Source of the DNA: Acidimicrobiia bacterium
GTDB lineage: Bacteria > Actinomycetota > Acidimicrobiia > IMCC26256 > DASPTH01
Assembly: GCA_040880805.1 (NCBI GenBank)
Contig: JBBDHW010000046.1
Coordinates: 1-60,219 of the forward strand
Direction: 5' to 3'
Length of the DNA stretch: 60,219 nucleotides
Below, in pieces: positions 59,042-60,219 of this stretch. A program made the position numbers and the translations under genes. Position 1 is the stretch's first letter; each line of letters starts with the position of its first letter. The notes beneath the pieces are model-generated. The model searched no databases. It saw only the letters and a list, made by a program, of their open reading frames with translations, and was not told where the DNA came from.

Positions 59042-59780
59042 CGGCCGAAGGAAGGGTTCCGGTCGCGTTCGCGTTCGCCGCCGCTTCCGATCGCGTCGAC
59101 ATGCTCGAAGATGGGCATCCACCACCAGCTGCTGTTCCCCAACGCGGTGTTGCGCGAGCTGCGCACTCACACGCGTGCTGCGCTCGAAGTGTGTCGCCGG
59201 CACACCGACGTCGACTCCTGCCCTCGCCGAGCTGCGTCGCGTCATCGGCAAGGGTGCACGCGGCGTGCTGGTGCCGTGCGCGGAGCCGCCCGGGGGAACT
59301 TCGCCGGCTTCGCCGGTGTGGGACGACTTCTGGCGGTTGCTCGAGGAGTCCGACAGCCGGTGCTTGTCCACATCGGGGCGGGCGGGCGGGCCAGCGCGAC
59401 GACGACGACCCGATGCTGTTCTACCTGACCTGCCTGGTGACGGGCGGCGTGTTCGAGCGGTTCCCCGGGCTGCGCTTCGGTGCCATCGAGTTCGGCGCGT
59501 CGTGGCTCGGGCCGTTGTGCGAGCGGCTCGATCGCCATGCCGCGCTGTTGCACAAGGTCGGTGTGGGCTACCCGATGATGCCGAGCGAGTACGTGCGCCG
59601 CAATGTGCGGGTGACGCCGCAGATGGACCGAGTCCGTCGATGTGCTCGTCGAGCGTTACGGGCTCCGCGAGTCGTACGTGTTCAGCACCGACTACCCCCA
59701 TATCGAAGGTGGCCTCCCGAGTCGGCCCCGCGTACACGCGCGAGTTCTTCGTCGACAACGGGCGGCCCCTGTTCCCGTAG
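59038..59780 (+). pseudogene. Amidohydrolase with several frameshifts
   Basis: Pieces of one amidohydrolase-2 protein appear in order but in changing frames: GIHHQLLFPNAVLRELRTHT; ALAELRRVIGKGARGVLVPC with SPVWDDFWRLLEESDSR; PVLVHIGAGG; DDDPMLFYLTCLVTGGVFER with FPGLRFGAIEFGASWLGPLC; VDVLVERYGLRESYVFSTDY with PHIEGG; and GPAYTREFFVDNGRPLFP at the end. At least four shifts occur in 740 bp, so the gene is broken, or this stretch has many sequencing errors. The metal-site YVFSTDYPH block is preserved. Confidence 0.75.
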
Positions 59781-59833
59781 GCCGCGTAACCTCGCGTCGG
59801 CACGGAGTTTCGACCACCTTCTCTCCATGCCTC

Positions 59834-59906
59834 GGGCCGCTAGCTCAGTTGGTAGAGCATCGGACTTTTAATCCGCTGGTCCAGGGTTCGAGTCCCTGGC
59901 GGCCCA
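59834..59906 (+). tRNA. tRNA-Lys(TTT)
   Basis: Acceptor GGGCCGC/GCGGCCC, D arm GCTC/GAGC, anticodon loop CTTTTAA (anticodon TTT), T arm CAGGG-TTCGAGT-CCCTG, discriminator A, no encoded CCA. Confidence 0.95.
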
Positions 59907-60143
59907 CTTCGCTGTACTCGACACGAGAGAACGCAGGCGGCGAGAACCGGTCCCTCACGCGAACACGACCGCTACCGGACCGCAACGCGCGCAGCCCCGC
60001 GCCGGCGCTTGCGTCTACTCGACGACGCGCGCTCGCGACGCCCAGGGCGGAGCGGTAGCGAGCTGCGCGCCGCCCCAGACCCGCACTGGTCCGCAGCGGG
60101 CGCAGCGAGCACCTACCCCGGTGACTTCTTCAGGTCGAAGTAG
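59907..60143. other. Intergenic region after tRNA-Lys
   Basis: No gene seen. Short frames only; GC-rich with no clear terminator. Confidence 0.4.
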
Positions 60144-60219
60144 TCAGCGGACCCGTGCGCGCGCGGCTTTCTTCGCGGTGCGTTTCTTTGTTGTCTTGCG
60201 GACGGGTGCCTTGCGCGTG
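60144..60219 (-). CDS. C-terminal tail of a Lys/Arg-rich histone-like protein (partial)
   Basis: Reading in from the right edge on the minus strand, the frame gives TRKAPVRKTTKKRTAKKAAR then ARVR and TGA (60146-60144). Such Ala/Lys/Arg-rich tails occur on actinobacterial HU (HupS/HBsu-long) and histone H1-like proteins that bind DNA. Only 25 residues are in the window, so the fold cannot be checked. Confidence 0.55.
   Translation of the reverse strand, partial: TRKAPVRKTTKKRTAKKAARARVR

Noticed and set aside
59642-60058. Plus ORF with AQLVEHRTFNPLVQGSSPW
   Set aside because: A well-known artefact of reading through a tRNA gene (here tRNA-Lys).

Overview
The window is high-GC actinobacterial DNA, most likely from an uncultivated member of the Acidimicrobiia. 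This is inferred from the dnaK-grpE-dnaJ-hspR-clpB cluster with HAIR-like operators, the run purA-purD-purB-purC-purS-purQ-purL-purF-purM followed by bldC, an F420-type flavin/deazaflavin oxidoreductase, a LAxTG-type cell-wall sorting signal and many GTG/TTG starts. Nothing in the window gives a species.

Layout. (1) 1-4.8 kb is accessory DNA. A broken TIR-like gene lies beside tRNA-Gly(CCC). A 3.5-kb integrative element sits in the 3' half of that tRNA: 47-bp direct repeats at 1035-1081 and 4551-4597, a tyrosine integrase, an ABC-transporter scrap, and a two-gene cargo (HEPN-motif protein plus a small basic protein). (2) 4.8-13.1 kb is mixed housekeeping: Rpf-like muralytic protein, glycosyltransferase, cupin, cation-efflux protein, F420-type oxidoreductase, long-form dCTP deaminase, 3-methyladenine glycosylase I, membrane Fe-S oxidoreductase, cNMP-binding protein. 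(3) 13.2-19.9 kb is the heat-shock block. (4) 19.8-21.4 kb holds a cupredoxin and a DUF2330 protein. (5) 21.5-33.4 kb is the purine locus, with mostly overlapping stop/start codons, interrupted by two small opposite-strand genes and decorated with interspersed and palindromic repeats. (6) 33.4-38.4 kb has fused remnants of a Na+/H+ antiporter and an arylsulfatase, a secreted phosphoesterase, tRNA-Phe/Asp/Glu and a HYR-repeat wall protein. (7) 38.5-55.3 kb is a stress/dormancy island: NRAMP transporter, three universal stress proteins, histone-deacetylase-like enzyme, phosphoribosyltransferase-hydrolase fusion, PAS histidine kinase, NarL-type response regulator, APH-like/ATPase protein, AhpD-like protein, CBS protein, Zn alcohol dehydrogenase, PNPOx-like protein, erythromycin-esterase-like protein and an ABC exporter. 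(8) 55.4-60.2 kb has chrA, nitroreductase, amidohydrolase, enoyl-CoA hydratase, a multiply frameshifted amidohydrolase, tRNA-Lys and the C-terminal tail of a Lys/Arg-rich, histone-like protein.

The most notable signal not explained by gene calls is a recurring 15-bp near-palindrome, GGGACCTTCGGCCCT, in the gaps before five genes or operons of the stress island. It resembles the core of the mycobacterial DosR/DevR box, and the same island encodes a kinase and a DevR-like regulator as well as homologues of known DosR-regulon proteins. This suggests a self-contained DosR-type regulon with at least one uncharacterised member (41669-41956). Other leads are the HEPN cargo pair, a possible anti-Shine-Dalgarno repeat leader before clpB, an apparent ATC start codon, repeats that have become part of purB and purM coding sequence, and an ABC ATPase fused by deletion to the tail of its permease.
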